From Pseudomonadota bacterium (GTDB lineage Bacteria > Pseudomonadota > Gammaproteobacteria > Burkholderiales > Burkholderiaceae_C): a DNA stretch of 32,048 bases. The notes below the pieces were generated by a model. It did not search any database. It saw only the letters and a program-made list of their open reading frames with translations, and had not been told where the DNA came from. A program made the position numbers and the translations under genes. Shown piece by piece: positions 8,994-16,649 of the stretch (position 1 is its first letter; every line of letters starts with the position of its first letter). The stretch lies in NCBI GenBank assembly GCA_030535425.1, contig JAUNHQ010000035.1, positions 1 through 32,048 on the forward strand, read 5' to 3'.

Positions 8994-9029
8994 TAGAATC
9001 GACGGCCTGATTATTGATTGACACAAGGA
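8994..9029 (+). promoter_or_regulatory. Candidate yebC promoter -10 and ribosome binding site
   Basis: TAGAAT at 8994-8999 resembles a -10 hexamer in the 83-bp gap between the divergent yjgR-like gene and yebC. No -35 hexamer at correct spacing is evident. AAGGA at 9025-9029 lies 7 nt before the yebC ATG at 9037 and is a clear ribosome binding site that fixes the start. Confidence 0.45.
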
Positions 9030-9036
9030 CACTCTC

Positions 9037-9762
9037 ATGGCAGGCCATAGCAAATGGGCCAACATCCAGCACCGCAAGGGCCGGCAGGACGAAAAACGCC
9101 AGCGCATCTGGACGCGCGTGGTGCGCGAAATCATGGTGGCCGCGCGCACCGGCGGGGGCGACCCCTCGGCCAATCCGCGCCTGCGCCTGGCCATTGAAAA
9201 AGCCAAGGCGGCCAACATGCCCGCCGACACCATCAAGCGCAACATCGACAAGGCCACGGGCAACCTCGAAGGCGTGAACTACGAGGAAATCCGCTACGAA
9301 GGCTATGGCATTGGCGGCGCGGCCATCATCGTGGACACCATGACCGACAACCGCGTGCGCACCGTGGCCGAGGTGCGCCACATCTTCAGCAAATACGGCG
9401 GCAACATGGGTACTGAAGGCTCAGTGGCCTTTCAGTTCAAGCACGTGGGCCAGCTCATCTTTGCCCCCGGCACCAGCGAAGACAAGGTGATGGAAGTGGC
9501 GCTCGACGCCGGGGCTGAGGATGTCATTACCGACGAGGACGGCGCCATCGAGGTGCTGACGCCCCCGGCCGACTTTGAAGCCGTGAAAGACGCGCTCACC
9601 GCCGCCGGCCTGACGCCCGAAGTGGCCGAGGTGACCATGCGCGCCGAAAACACCATCGACCTGACGGGCGATGACGCCGCCAAAATGCAAAAACTGCTGG
9701 ACATGCTGGAAGACCTGGACGACGTGCAGGACGTGTTTCACAACGCAGCACTGGATGTGTAA
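9037..9762 (+). CDS. yebC: YebC/PmpR/TACO1 family protein
   Basis: 241 residues, the usual length. The N-terminus [18 protein letters not shown] is the family hallmark and, with a Shine-Dalgarno at 9025-9029, fixes the start. Other conserved blocks are [40 protein letters not shown], and [15 protein letters not shown]. Members have been described as DNA-binding transcriptional regulators (PmpR). More recently YebC proteins were linked to translation through difficult stretches such as proline runs, and the human relative TACO1 is a mitochondrial translation factor. The acidic C-terminus ends in [18 protein letters not shown]. It starts the plus-strand run that continues with a small lipoprotein gene and purD, an order familiar from Comamonadaceae. 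Confidence 0.96.
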   Translation: MAGHSKWANIQHRKGRQDEKRQRIWTRVVREIMVAARTGGGDPSANPRLRLAIEKAKAANMPADTIKRNIDKATGNLEGVNYEEIRYEGYGIGGAAIIVDTMTDNRVRTVAEVRHIFSKYGGNMGTEGSVAFQFKHVGQLIFAPGTSEDKVMEVALDAGAEDVITDEDGAIEVLTPPADFEAVKDALTAAGLTPEVAEVTMRAENTIDLTGDDAAKMQKLLDMLEDLDDVQDVFHNAALDV

Positions 9763-9873
9763 AAGCCCTGCGGCTGGTGTGGCGCGCCTGCACACATGCC
9801 ATGGTGCGCTGTGCGCCAGACCACGGGGCTGGCCAGGCCGCTGGCTGATTGCGATGCAAGAAAGTGTGATGCC

Positions 9874-10110
9874 ATGACACCCAACGCCACCGCCCGCCTC
9901 TGCCTTTTTTCAGCCACCGCACGGCGGCTGGCCGTGCTGGCCCCGCTGGCTGCCAGCGCACTGCTGGCAGGCTGCGGCGATGGCGTGTCCTGGTGCTATG
10001 GCAGTGGCGACGGCACGGTTTCGGCCGGCTACAACACCACGCAATGCCCGCCCGACACCCCCGCCAAGGACGACGCAGGCGACGCCCCCGCCCCCACATC
10101 AGGCTCATAA
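9874..10110 (+). CDS. Small predicted lipoprotein of unknown function
   Basis: 78 residues. The N-terminus is a lipoprotein signal: basic start (ATARR), hydrophobic stretch LAVLAPLAASALLAGC, with lipobox LAGC and the lipidated cysteine at residue 34. The mature part is only about 45 residues. It contains two further cysteines (CYGSGDG and TTQCPPD) and an acidic, Pro/Ala-rich end. The start at 9874 gives a normal signal length; the frame is open further upstream without a better start. I do not recognise the family. It lies 111 nt after yebC and is followed at its stop codon by a reverse-oriented copy of the dispersed element, then purD. Coding status is supported by the textbook lipobox; any role would be at the cell envelope. 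Confidence 0.7.
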   Translation: MTPNATARLCLFSATARRLAVLAPLAASALLAGCGDGVSWCYGSGDGTVSAGYNTTQCPPDTPAKDDAGDAPAPTSGS

Positions 10111-10167
10111 TCAAAAAGGCCATTCGCGCTTGCCCAGAGCGTGCGAGCAGCTATCTTTTTAAAAGCA
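10110..10167 (-). repeat. Dispersed 54-nt element, copy B (reverse orientation)
   Basis: Read on minus, the 17-nt block GCTTTTAAAAAGATAGC (10166-10150) is followed by exactly 30 nt and CCTTTTT (10119-10113). In the 30-nt part TCGC pairs with GCGA. It sits between the lipoprotein stop codon and purD and forms almost the whole leader of purD in antisense orientation. Confidence 0.85.
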
Positions 10168-10173
10168 AACACC

Positions 10174-11451
10174 ATGAAAATCCTCGTCATCGGCTCCGGC
10201 GGCCGCGAACACGCCCTGGCCTGGAAGCTGGCCCAATCGCCCAAGGTGCAGCAGGTGTACGTGGCCCCTGGCAACGGCGGCACGGCCAGCAGCCAGGTGC
10301 TGAAAAACGTGCCCATCACCGACCTGGCCGCGCTGCGCGACTGGGCGCTGGCCGAGAAAATCGGCCTCACCGTGGTCGGCCCTGAGCAGCCCCTGGCCGC
10401 CGGTGTGGTGGACGACTTTCGCGCCCACGGCCTGCGCATCTTCGGCCCCACCAAGGGCGCCGCCCAGCTTGAAAGCAGCAAGGCTTTCAGCAAAGACTTC
10501 ATGGCGCGCCACGGCATTCCCACCGCCGCTTACGAAACCTTTACCGACCCGCAGGCCGCCCGCGCCTATGTGGAAAAAATGGGCGCGCCCATCGTCGTCA
10601 AGGCCGACGGCCTGGCCGCTGGCAAAGGCGTGGTGGTGGCCGCCACCAAGGAAGAAGCCTTTGCCGCCATCGACGACATGCTGGGCGGCAACAGCCTGGG
10701 TGTGGCGCACAACGAAGGCGGCGCGCGTGTCGTCATCGAAGAATTCTTGCAAGGCGAGGAAGCCAGCTTCATCGTGCTGTGCGACGGCAAAAACGTGCTG
10801 GCCCTGGCCACCAGCCAGGACCACAAGCGCCTGCAAGACGGCGACACGGGCCCCAACACCGGCGGCATGGGCGCGTATTCGCCCGCGCCCGTGGTCACGC
10901 CGGACGTGCACGCGCGCGCCATGCGCGAAGTCATCCTGCCCACCATACGCGGCATGGAAAAAGACGGCCTGCCCTTTACCGGCTTTCTGTACGCGGGCCT
11001 GATGATCGACAAGGACGGCCGCCCCAAAACGCTGGAATTCAACACCCGCATGGGCGACCCCGAAACGCAGCCCATCCTGATGCGCCTGAAGTCCGACCTG
11101 GTGGACGTGCTGCTGGCCGCCACGGCGGGCAAGCTCGACAGCGTGGAGCTGCAATGGGACCGCCGCGTGGCCCTGGGCGTGGTCATGGCCGCGGCAGGCT
11201 ACCCGGCCAGCCCCAAAAAAGGCGACCTCATCACCGGCCTGCCCAAGCCGCAGGACGACGCGGTGGTCTTTCACGCCGGCACCGTGCAAGAGGGCGATCA
11301 GATCAAAACCAGCGGCGGCCGCGTGCTGTGCGTCACCGTGCTGGCCGACTCCGTCAAGCAGGCCCAGGCCCGCGCCTACGACGTGGCCCGCGGCATCCAC
11401 TTTGACGGCGCGCAGTACCGGCGCGACATTGGCTGGCGCGCCATCAAATAA
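10174..11451 (+). CDS. purD: Phosphoribosylamine-glycine ligase (GAR synthetase)
   Basis: 425 residues, full length. PurD joins 5-phosphoribosylamine and glycine with ATP, the second step of de novo purine synthesis, in the cytosol. The N-terminal MKILVIGSGGREHALAWKL is the family start and fixes the ATG at 10174; a GTG 33 nt upstream lies in the repeat and is unlikely. ATP-grasp features include GPTKGAAQLESSKAFSKDFM, IVVKADGLAAGKGVVVA, and EEFLQGEEASF. EFNTRMGDPETQPIL near the C-terminal third supplies metal-binding acidic residues. There is no good Shine-Dalgarno before the ATG; the leader is a dispersed-element copy. It is followed 64 nt later by a gene for a secreted protein. Confidence 0.97.
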   Translation: MKILVIGSGGREHALAWKLAQSPKVQQVYVAPGNGGTASSQVLKNVPITDLAALRDWALAEKIGLTVVGPEQPLAAGVVDDFRAHGLRIFGPTKGAAQLESSKAFSKDFMARHGIPTAAYETFTDPQAARAYVEKMGAPIVVKADGLAAGKGVVVAATKEEAFAAIDDMLGGNSLGVAHNEGGARVVIEEFLQGEEASFIVLCDGKNVLALATSQDHKRLQDGDTGPNTGGMGAYSPAPVVTPDVHARAMREVILPTIRGMEKDGLPFTGFLYAGLMIDKDGRPKTLEFNTRMGDPETQPILMRLKSDLVDVLLAATAGKLDSVELQWDRRVALGVVMAAAGYPASPKKGDLITGLPKPQDDAVVFHAGTVQEGDQIKTSGGRVLCVTVLADSVKQAQARAYDVARGIHFDGAQYRRDIGWRAIK

Positions 11452-11515
11452 AAAGCAGCCGGTGCGCCGGCCCGGCGCACAAAGCGCCAGCACCTTGAGA
11501 AGAACGAACACACCC

Positions 11516-12208
11516 ATGCAACGCCGCACTGTCGCTCTGGGCCTGCTGCCCTGGCTGACCGCTGGCCCCAGCGCCCTGGCGCAGGGCAGATCGTCGGGCC
11601 GCGCATTGCCTGCGTGCGACCGCCAGGGCTTTTTTGGCGAGGACAACGCCGGCTACCTTCACGTGCACGCCAGCGGCATGCAGGTTGCCATGACGCTGGA
11701 TGTGCAAGGCATGAAAATCGGCGACAACATCCACGGGCCGGGTTCAAGCGATCACATGGCGCGGCTGGAACGTAAAAGCCACTACATGACCCAGGCCGGC
11801 CGCAAATGGGGGCCGCTCAACCCCAAGCCTGAGCTGGACATGCTGCAAATCGTGTTGGGCCTCTCGCACAGCAGCGCGCAAGAGATAGAGCGCATGTGCA
11901 ATACCGCCGCAGTGGCCCTCGTGCCGCCACAGCCCACCCTTGAGCTGGATTTCAAGCCCATGCAGGGCGCCTTGCGCACGCCAGAGGGCGACGGCATCGA
12001 CCGCATTCTGTTCATCGTGCCGCCTGAGGTGCGCGACACCATTGCCCAAGACGCGCGCTACCGCGTGGGATTTGCGTTCCCGCGCGGCGGCCCAGAACTC
12101 GTCTGCGTGCTCAGCGCCGCCGCCTACAACAGCCCCACCTACCGGCGCGCCCCATCCTTGTACGCGCAAGCCGCCCAGCAATACCGCAAAGGCCTGTGCA
12201 CTGGTTGA
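11516..12208 (+). CDS. Secreted protein of unknown function
   Basis: 230 residues from the ATG at 11516. The first 24 residues ([20 protein letters not shown] then LAQ) read as a cleavable signal peptide, so the mature protein is probably periplasmic. After the signal there are four cysteines, at residues 34, 128, 197 and 228. That even number suits two disulfide bonds, and the last is two residues from the C-terminus. Conserved-looking stretches are [17 protein letters not shown] and [15 protein letters not shown] do not recognise a domain. It sits between purD and hemF, 16 nt before hemF, and so may be transcribed with it. The codon composition matches its neighbours, which supports a real gene. 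Nothing in the sequence ties it to heme synthesis beyond position. Confidence 0.72.
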   Translation: MQRRTVALGLLPWLTAGPSALAQGRSSGRALPACDRQGFFGEDNAGYLHVHASGMQVAMTLDVQGMKIGDNIHGPGSSDHMARLERKSHYMTQAGRKWGPLNPKPELDMLQIVLGLSHSSAQEIERMCNTAAVALVPPQPTLELDFKPMQGALRTPEGDGIDRILFIVPPEVRDTIAQDARYRVGFAFPRGGPELVCVLSAAAYNSPTYRRAPSLYAQAAQQYRKGLCTG

Positions 12209-12224
12209 CGGCCCCCTCAAACCC

Positions 12225-13145
12225 ATGACAGACACCCGAACCACCCAGGTACGCACCTACCTGCAAGACCTGCAAACCCGCATCACCACCGCCCTTGAGC
12301 AACTGGACGGCCAGGCCACCTTTTTGCGCGACGCCTGGCAAAAGCCCGCAGGCGAGCTGCTGCAAGGCGATGGCGTGACCATGATCCTGGAAGGCGGCGC
12401 CGTGTTCGAGCGCGCCGGCGTGGGCTTTTCCCACGTGCGCGGCTCCCGGCTGCCGCCTTCGGCCACGCAGCACCGGCCAGAGCTGGCGGGCGCGCCGTTC
12501 GAGGCTCTGGGCGTGTCCTTGGTCTTTCACCCGCTCAACCCCTACGTGCCCACCGTGCACATGAACGTGCGCATGATCAGCACCGCCCAGCCGGGGCAAG
12601 CGCCCGTGTGCTGGTTTGGCGGCGGCATGGACTTGACGCCCTACTACGGCTTTGACGACGACTGCCAGCACTTTCACGCCACCTGCCGCGACGCCTGCGC
12701 GCCCTTTGGCGACGGGCTGTACCCGCGCTTCAAGCAGTGGTGCGACGCGTACTTCTGCAACAAGCACCGGCAAGAGCAGCGCGGCATTGGCGGCATCTTT
12801 TTTGACGACTTTGCCGAAGGCGGCTTCGAGCAAGGCTTTGCCCTCATGCAGTCCGTGGGCAACGCCTTCTTGCCCGCCTACCTGCCCATCGTGCAGCGGC
12901 GCATGGCCCAGCCCTGGGGCGAGCGCGAGCGCCAGCACCAGCTCTACCGGCGCGGGCGCTATGTCGAATTCAACCTGGTGTGGGACCGGGGCACGCACTT
13001 TGGCCTGCAATCGGGCGGGCGCACCGAATCCATCCTGCTGTCCATGCCCCCGCTGGTGTCCTGGGCCTACCAAAAAACGCCCGAACCGGGCAGCCCCGAA
13101 GCGCGCCTGACCGGGCACTACCTGGTGCCCCGCGCATGGGTGTGA
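12225..13145 (+). CDS. hemF: Oxygen-dependent coproporphyrinogen III oxidase
   Basis: 306 residues, family length. HemF oxidatively decarboxylates coproporphyrinogen III to protoporphyrinogen IX with O2, a late step of heme synthesis, in the cytosol. Clear signatures are [67 protein letters not shown], and [16 protein letters not shown] with [13 protein letters not shown] near the end. The ATG at 12225 gives the usual N-terminus [17 protein letters not shown]. Its last codons overlap the proposed nadD start by 10 nt, the beginning of a tightly packed run. An aerobic (or at least oxygen-using) lifestyle is implied. hemA, the first enzyme of the C5 route to the same product, lies about 6.5 kb downstream on the other strand. 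Confidence 0.97.
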   Translation: MTDTRTTQVRTYLQDLQTRITTALEQLDGQATFLRDAWQKPAGELLQGDGVTMILEGGAVFERAGVGFSHVRGSRLPPSATQHRPELAGAPFEALGVSLVFHPLNPYVPTVHMNVRMISTAQPGQAPVCWFGGGMDLTPYYGFDDDCQHFHATCRDACAPFGDGLYPRFKQWCDAYFCNKHRQEQRGIGGIFFDDFAEGGFEQGFALMQSVGNAFLPAYLPIVQRRMAQPWGERERQHQLYRRGRYVEFNLVWDRGTHFGLQSGGRTESILLSMPPLVSWAYQKTPEPGSPEARLTGHYLVPRAWV

Positions 13146-13807
13146 GCACACCTGCGCCGCCCGCCCCACCAATGGCGATGCCTGCGGCCCTGCGGCGCGT
13201 GGGCATGTTCGGCGGCGCGTTCGATCCGCCGCACAACGCCCACGTGGCCCTGGCGCGCGCGGCCATCGACACCCTGGCGCTCGATCGCCTGCACATCGTC
13301 CCCACCGGCGATGCCTGGCACAAAACCCGCCCCTTGAGCTGCGCCGCCCACCGCCTGGCCATGTGCCGCCTGGCCTTTGGCGATCAGCCCCGCACCACCG
13401 TGGACGCGCGCGAGCTGCACCGCAGCGGCCCCACCTACACCATCGACACCCTCACCGAATTGCAAGCCCAATACCCCGGCGCGGCGCTGCACCTCATCAT
13501 CGGCGCCGACCAGGCCGCCGCCTTTCACACCTGGCGGCAGGCGGCGGACATTGTGGCTATAGCTACTATTTCAATAGCTGTTCGCGCGCACCAGTCAAGC
13601 GCAAACGGCCTTTTTGACCCTGAAAATCCTTTGCCCGGCCTGGCCGGCGCGCCCGCCCGCATTCGCCTGCTGTCCCTGCCGCCCATGCCCCACAGCGCCA
13701 CCGACGTGCGCCGCCGCGTGGCCGCAGGCCAGCCCGTGGGCGATCTGGTGCCCCCCGCCGTGGCCGGGTATATTGCCGACCATCACCTCTACCGCACTGC
13801 CCAATGA
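13136..13807 (+). CDS. nadD: Nicotinate-nucleotide adenylyltransferase, containing an in-frame copy of the dispersed element
   Basis: 223 residues from the ATG at 13136, which overlaps the hemF end. ATGs at 13172 and 13178 also fit and give a more typical N-terminus; none has a clear Shine-Dalgarno. NadD transfers AMP from ATP to nicotinate mononucleotide, a late step of NAD synthesis. The nucleotidyltransferase signature [14 protein letters not shown] is near the N-terminus. [25 protein letters not shown], and the C-terminal [10 protein letters not shown] (variant of the ISSTxIR motif) follow. Between the last two lies a segment encoded by a complete copy of the 54-nt dispersed element (13562-13615), read as [19 protein letters not shown]. 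This falls in a region that is normally variable in length, so the enzyme is probably still active. The stop overlaps the rsfS start (ATGA). Confidence 0.92.
   Translation: MGVSTPAPPAPPMAMPAALRRVGMFGGAFDPPHNAHVALARAAIDTLALDRLHIVPTGDAWHKTRPLSCAAHRLAMCRLAFGDQPRTTVDARELHRSGPTYTIDTLTELQAQYPGAALHLIIGADQAAAFHTWRQAADIVAIATISIAVRAHQSSANGLFDPENPLPGLAGAPARIRLLSLPPMPHSATDVRRRVAAGQPVGDLVPPAVAGYIADHHLYRTAQ
13562..13615 (+). repeat. Dispersed 54-nt element, copy C, inside nadD
   Basis: GCTACTATTTCAATAGC at 13562-13578 matches the 17-nt block of copy F at 14 of 17 positions. It is followed by exactly 30 nt and CCTTTTT at 13609-13615. The 30-nt part can pair CGC with GCG around a central loop. The element is on the coding strand and keeps nadD open. 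Confidence 0.85.
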
Positions 13808-14550
13808 GCGAAACCGCCGCCAAGAAAGACGTCCAGAAACTCCAGCGCGCCATCGTCGATGGCCTGGAGGATGTCAAAGCCCAGGACATCCGCGTGTTCA
13901 ACACCGAGCACCTCTCCCCCTTGTTTGAGCGCGTCATCGTCGCCAGCGGCTCCAGCAACCGCCAGACCAAGGCCCTGGCCGCCAGCGTGCGCGACAAGGT
14001 GCGCGAAGGCGGCTTTGCCAAACCCCGCATCGAAGGCGAAGACAACGGCGAATGGATCATCGTGGACTGCGGCCCCGCCGTGGCGCACATCATGCAGCCG
14101 GCCATCCGCCAGTACTACAACCTGGAAGAAATCTGGGGCGAAAAACCCGTCAAGCTCAAAGGCCCGGCCAGCAAGAAAACCGCCGCCAAGCCCGCTGCCA
14201 AGAAAACCGCCCCCAAGGCTGCATCCGAAGCCAAACCGGCCCCAACGCCCGCCAAGAAAGCGGCAGCAGCTAGCAAAAAAGTAGCAACCAAGAAATCGGC
14301 AACCCCTGCTGCGGGCAAGACCGCTGGCAAGGCCACTGCCAAAGCCCCCGCGAAATCCGCTGGCAAAACCGCCGTCAAAGCCCCGGCTCGCAAATCGGCC
14401 GCCCCCAAAACCCCGGCGCGCAAGACGGCCAAGGCCGCCCCGGTCAAAACCGTGGTCGTGGGCAAGCCCGCCGCCAAGAAAACCGCTGCCAAATCCGCAG
14501 CCGCAAAAACCGCCGCCGCCAAAAAACCTGCGGCCCGCAAAAGCGCCTGA
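13804..14550 (+). CDS. rsfS: Ribosomal silencing factor RsfS with a long histone-H1-like tail
   Basis: 248 residues, about twice the usual 105-130. Residues about 8-117 are the RsfS domain: LQRAIVDGLEDVKAQDIRVF, IVASGSSNRQTKALAASV, EWIIVDCGPAVAHIM, and RQYYNLEEIWGEKP. RsfS binds ribosomal protein L14 (uL14) and blocks 30S-50S joining when nutrients are low. From about residue 118 to the end the protein is almost wholly Ala, Lys, Pro, Thr and Ser in repeats such as PAAKKTA and KTAGKATAKAPAK, like the C-terminal part of histone H1 or AlgP-type proteins. This tail should be disordered, strongly basic and able to bind nucleic acid. ATG overlaps the nadD stop (ATGA), so translation is likely coupled. 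rlmH follows 19 nt later. Confidence 0.95.
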   Translation: MSETAAKKDVQKLQRAIVDGLEDVKAQDIRVFNTEHLSPLFERVIVASGSSNRQTKALAASVRDKVREGGFAKPRIEGEDNGEWIIVDCGPAVAHIMQPAIRQYYNLEEIWGEKPVKLKGPASKKTAAKPAAKKTAPKAASEAKPAPTPAKKAAAASKKVATKKSATPAAGKTAGKATAKAPAKSAGKTAVKAPARKSAAPKTPARKTAKAAPVKTVVVGKPAAKKTAAKSAAAKTAAAKKPAARKSA

Positions 14551-14569
14551 GCAGGGCTTTTGACGGGCC

Positions 14570-15040
14570 ATGAGGCTGCTCATCATCGCCGTGGGCCAGC
14601 GCGTGCCCGACTGGGCGCAGTCGGCGTGGGACGACTACGCCAAGCGCTTTCCGCCCGAGCTGCGGGTAGAGATCAAAACCATCAAGACCGAGCCGCGCGC
14701 GGGCGGGCGCACCACCGAGCAAATCAAGGCCGCCGAGCGCCAGCGCATTGAAGCGGCCATTCCCAAAGGCGTGCGCGTGGTCGCGCTAGACGAGCACGGC
14801 AGCGCCCACACCACCGTCTCGCTGGCCGCGCGGCTGCGCCAGTGGCAGCTGGGCGGGGGCGACGTGGCGCTCATCATCGGCGGCCCCGACGGGCTGCACC
14901 CGCTGCTGCTGCAAGCCGCTGACGAACGCATCCGCCTGTCTGACCTGACCCTGCCGCACGCCATGGTGCGCGTGCTGCTCATCGAGCAGCTGTACCGCGC
15001 CTGGTCAGTCAATGCCGGACACCCGTATCACCGTGAATAA
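14570..15040 (+). CDS. rlmH: 23S rRNA (pseudouridine-1915-N3)-methyltransferase
   Basis: 156 residues, full length. RlmH is a SPOUT-class methyltransferase that methylates pseudouridine 1915 in helix 69 of 23S rRNA using S-adenosylmethionine. The start [15 protein letters not shown] is the family start. [32 protein letters not shown] (cofactor-binding knot), and [20 protein letters not shown] followed by NAGHPYHRE at the very end are diagnostic. It lies 19 nt after rsfS, as in many bacteria. In Comamonadaceae I would expect maf and rng next; here a transporter gene follows after 172 nt, so the conserved block seems to stop here. Confidence 0.97.
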   Translation: MRLLIIAVGQRVPDWAQSAWDDYAKRFPPELRVEIKTIKTEPRAGGRTTEQIKAAERQRIEAAIPKGVRVVALDEHGSAHTTVSLAARLRQWQLGGGDVALIIGGPDGLHPLLLQAADERIRLSDLTLPHAMVRVLLIEQLYRAWSVNAGHPYHRE

Positions 15041-15212
15041 GCCCCCGCGCCAACCTGGCGGCAGGCGATGCCAAGCCCCGCCCAGCCGCAGGCCGCCAGC
15101 CTGACTCAAAGCCGCCAAGCCCACGGCCAGGTGATGGGCCCGGCCAAGCCCCCCACACCACACTGCGCCCCAGCGCAGACCCCTTTTCCCTTTAGCTTTT
15201 CAAGGAGACAAC

Positions 15213-16532
15213 GTGACCACACGCAACATACTGGCCCTGGCGGCCGATTCCCAGTTTGGCCGCCTGCACGGCGTGGTGCTGTTCTGGTGCTTTCTGATTC
15301 TGGTGCTCGACGGCTACGACCTGGCCGTGGCCGGCGCGGCCTTGCCGGCCATCATGGAAGACATGGGCGTGACCGCCGCCACGGCCGGCTTCATGGCCAG
15401 CTCGGCCCTGTTCGGCATGATGTTTGGCGCCATGGGCCTGGGCGCCGTGGCCGACAAGATTGGCCGCCGCTGGACGCTGTCGCTGTGCGTCTTTTTCTTC
15501 AGCGTTTTCACCGCCGCTGCGGGCATGACGGACGACCCCTACACCTTCAGCCTCATGCGCTTTTTGGCCGGCGTGGGCATTGGCGGGGCCATTCCCAACG
15601 CCGCGGCGCAAATGACCGAATACGCCCCCATGCGGATGCGCGCCTTCATGGTCACGCTGATGTGCTGCGGCTACGCCGTGGGCAGCATGCTGGCGGCCAT
15701 CCTGGGCAAGCAGTTCATTGCGGCCTATGGCTGGGAAATCGTGTTTCTGGCCGCTGGCGCGCCGGTGGTGCTGATTCCTTTCATCATGCTCTACCTGCCC
15801 GAATCGCCCACCTTTTTGCTGAAAAAGCAGGACCAGGCCACGCTGCGCAGCATTGCCCGCCGCCTGCGGCCCGACATGACGATTGACGACAGCACCCAGT
15901 TCGAGCTGCCGGCAACGCCTGTCAGCAGCACGGCCGGCATGGCGGCGCTGTTTCGCGACGGGCGCGGGCTGGGCACGGTCATGCTGTGGGTGGCCTACAT
16001 CACGGGGCTGTTCATGCTGTATGCGCTCAGCTCCTGGCTGGTCAAGCTGATGTCGCTGGCCGGCTACAGCCTGGGCTCGGCGCTGAACTTCCTGCTGGCC
16101 TACAACATCGGGGCCATCGTGGGCGCCATTGGCGGCGGCTGGCTGGCCGACCGCTTCAGCATGAAATGGGTGTCCGTCAGCATGTGCGCGGCGGCCATGG
16201 TTTCGCTGGTGGCGCTGGGCTATGGCGTGCAGCCGCTGTTTCTGGTGGTGGCGGTGGTGGGCGCGTCCACGCTGGGCATGCAAATCCTGCTGTACGCCTA
16301 TGCCGCGCAGTACTACCCGCCCGAGCTGCGCTCGGTCGGCATGGGCTTTGCCTCAGGCATGGGGCGCATTGGCGCCATTGCCGCGCCCATCATCATTGGC
16401 GTGCTGGTGTCGCTGGAGCTGCCGCTGCGCCAGAACTTCATGGTGATTGCGCTGGCCGCCGTCATCACCGGCGTGGCCGTGGCCCTGGTCAACCAAAAGC
16501 CCGCCGCGCAGCCGGCCGTGGTGCTGGATTGA
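15213..16532 (+). CDS. MFS transporter, aromatic acid:H+ symporter (AAHS) type
   Basis: 439 residues with about 12 hydrophobic segments. The GTG start at 15213 is decided by a strong AAGGAG at 15202-15207, 5 nt upstream. LVLDGYDLAVAGAALPAIM in the first membrane segment is the AAHS signature (PcaK, BenK, MhpT). The loop 2-3 motif appears as GAVADKIGRRWTLSL and a second copy as GGWLADRFSMKW. A central cytoplasmic loop follows LPESPTFLLKK. Family members import protocatechuate, benzoate, 4-hydroxybenzoate or similar acids with protons across the inner membrane; the actual substrate is not visible. No aromatic-degradation operon is adjacent, although an acyl-CoA catabolism block lies about 8 kb away. 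It is preceded by 172 nt with no other recognisable feature. Confidence 0.88.
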   Translation: MTTRNILALAADSQFGRLHGVVLFWCFLILVLDGYDLAVAGAALPAIMEDMGVTAATAGFMASSALFGMMFGAMGLGAVADKIGRRWTLSLCVFFFSVFTAAAGMTDDPYTFSLMRFLAGVGIGGAIPNAAAQMTEYAPMRMRAFMVTLMCCGYAVGSMLAAILGKQFIAAYGWEIVFLAAGAPVVLIPFIMLYLPESPTFLLKKQDQATLRSIARRLRPDMTIDDSTQFELPATPVSSTAGMAALFRDGRGLGTVMLWVAYITGLFMLYALSSWLVKLMSLAGYSLGSALNFLLAYNIGAIVGAIGGGWLADRFSMKWVSVSMCAAAMVSLVALGYGVQPLFLVVAVVGASTLGMQILLYAYAAQYYPPELRSVGMGFASGMGRIGAIAAPIIIGVLVSLELPLRQNFMVIALAAVITGVAVALVNQKPAAQPAVVLD

Positions 16533-16649
16533 GGCGCCTGCGTACCGGTTGATTCATTGCTTTGAAGCGATATTTTTAAGAGCTTTCACCAAACGCCGTG
16601 CGGTTTGCACATGCAGGCGATGTGCCCTTGCCTGAAAGACCCATGATCC

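Noticed and set aside
7529-9010. A 493-codon plus-strand frame antisense to the YjgR-like ATPase
   Set aside because: No family motifs and a His/Gln/Val-rich composition. The minus frame carries Walker A and B. The same reasoning removes the long antisense frames at 10159-11646, 12111-13172 and 19606-20913.
13789-14586. A Gly/Phe-rich minus-strand frame opposite rsfS
   Set aside because: It is the antisense reading of the Ala/Lys/Pro repeats of the RsfS tail and its glycine richness follows from that alone.
16567-16613. Possible further copy of the dispersed element (GCGATATTTTTAAGAGC)
   Set aside because: The 17-nt block has the right spacing of ends but no T-tract follows 30 nt later and the middle part does not match, so chance or a fully decayed copy cannot be told apart.
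16533-16649. Possible FMN riboswitch before ribD
   Set aside because: The conserved RFN segments are absent and the gap is short. A CAAAC/GTTTG inverted repeat at 16589-16606 is the only structure.
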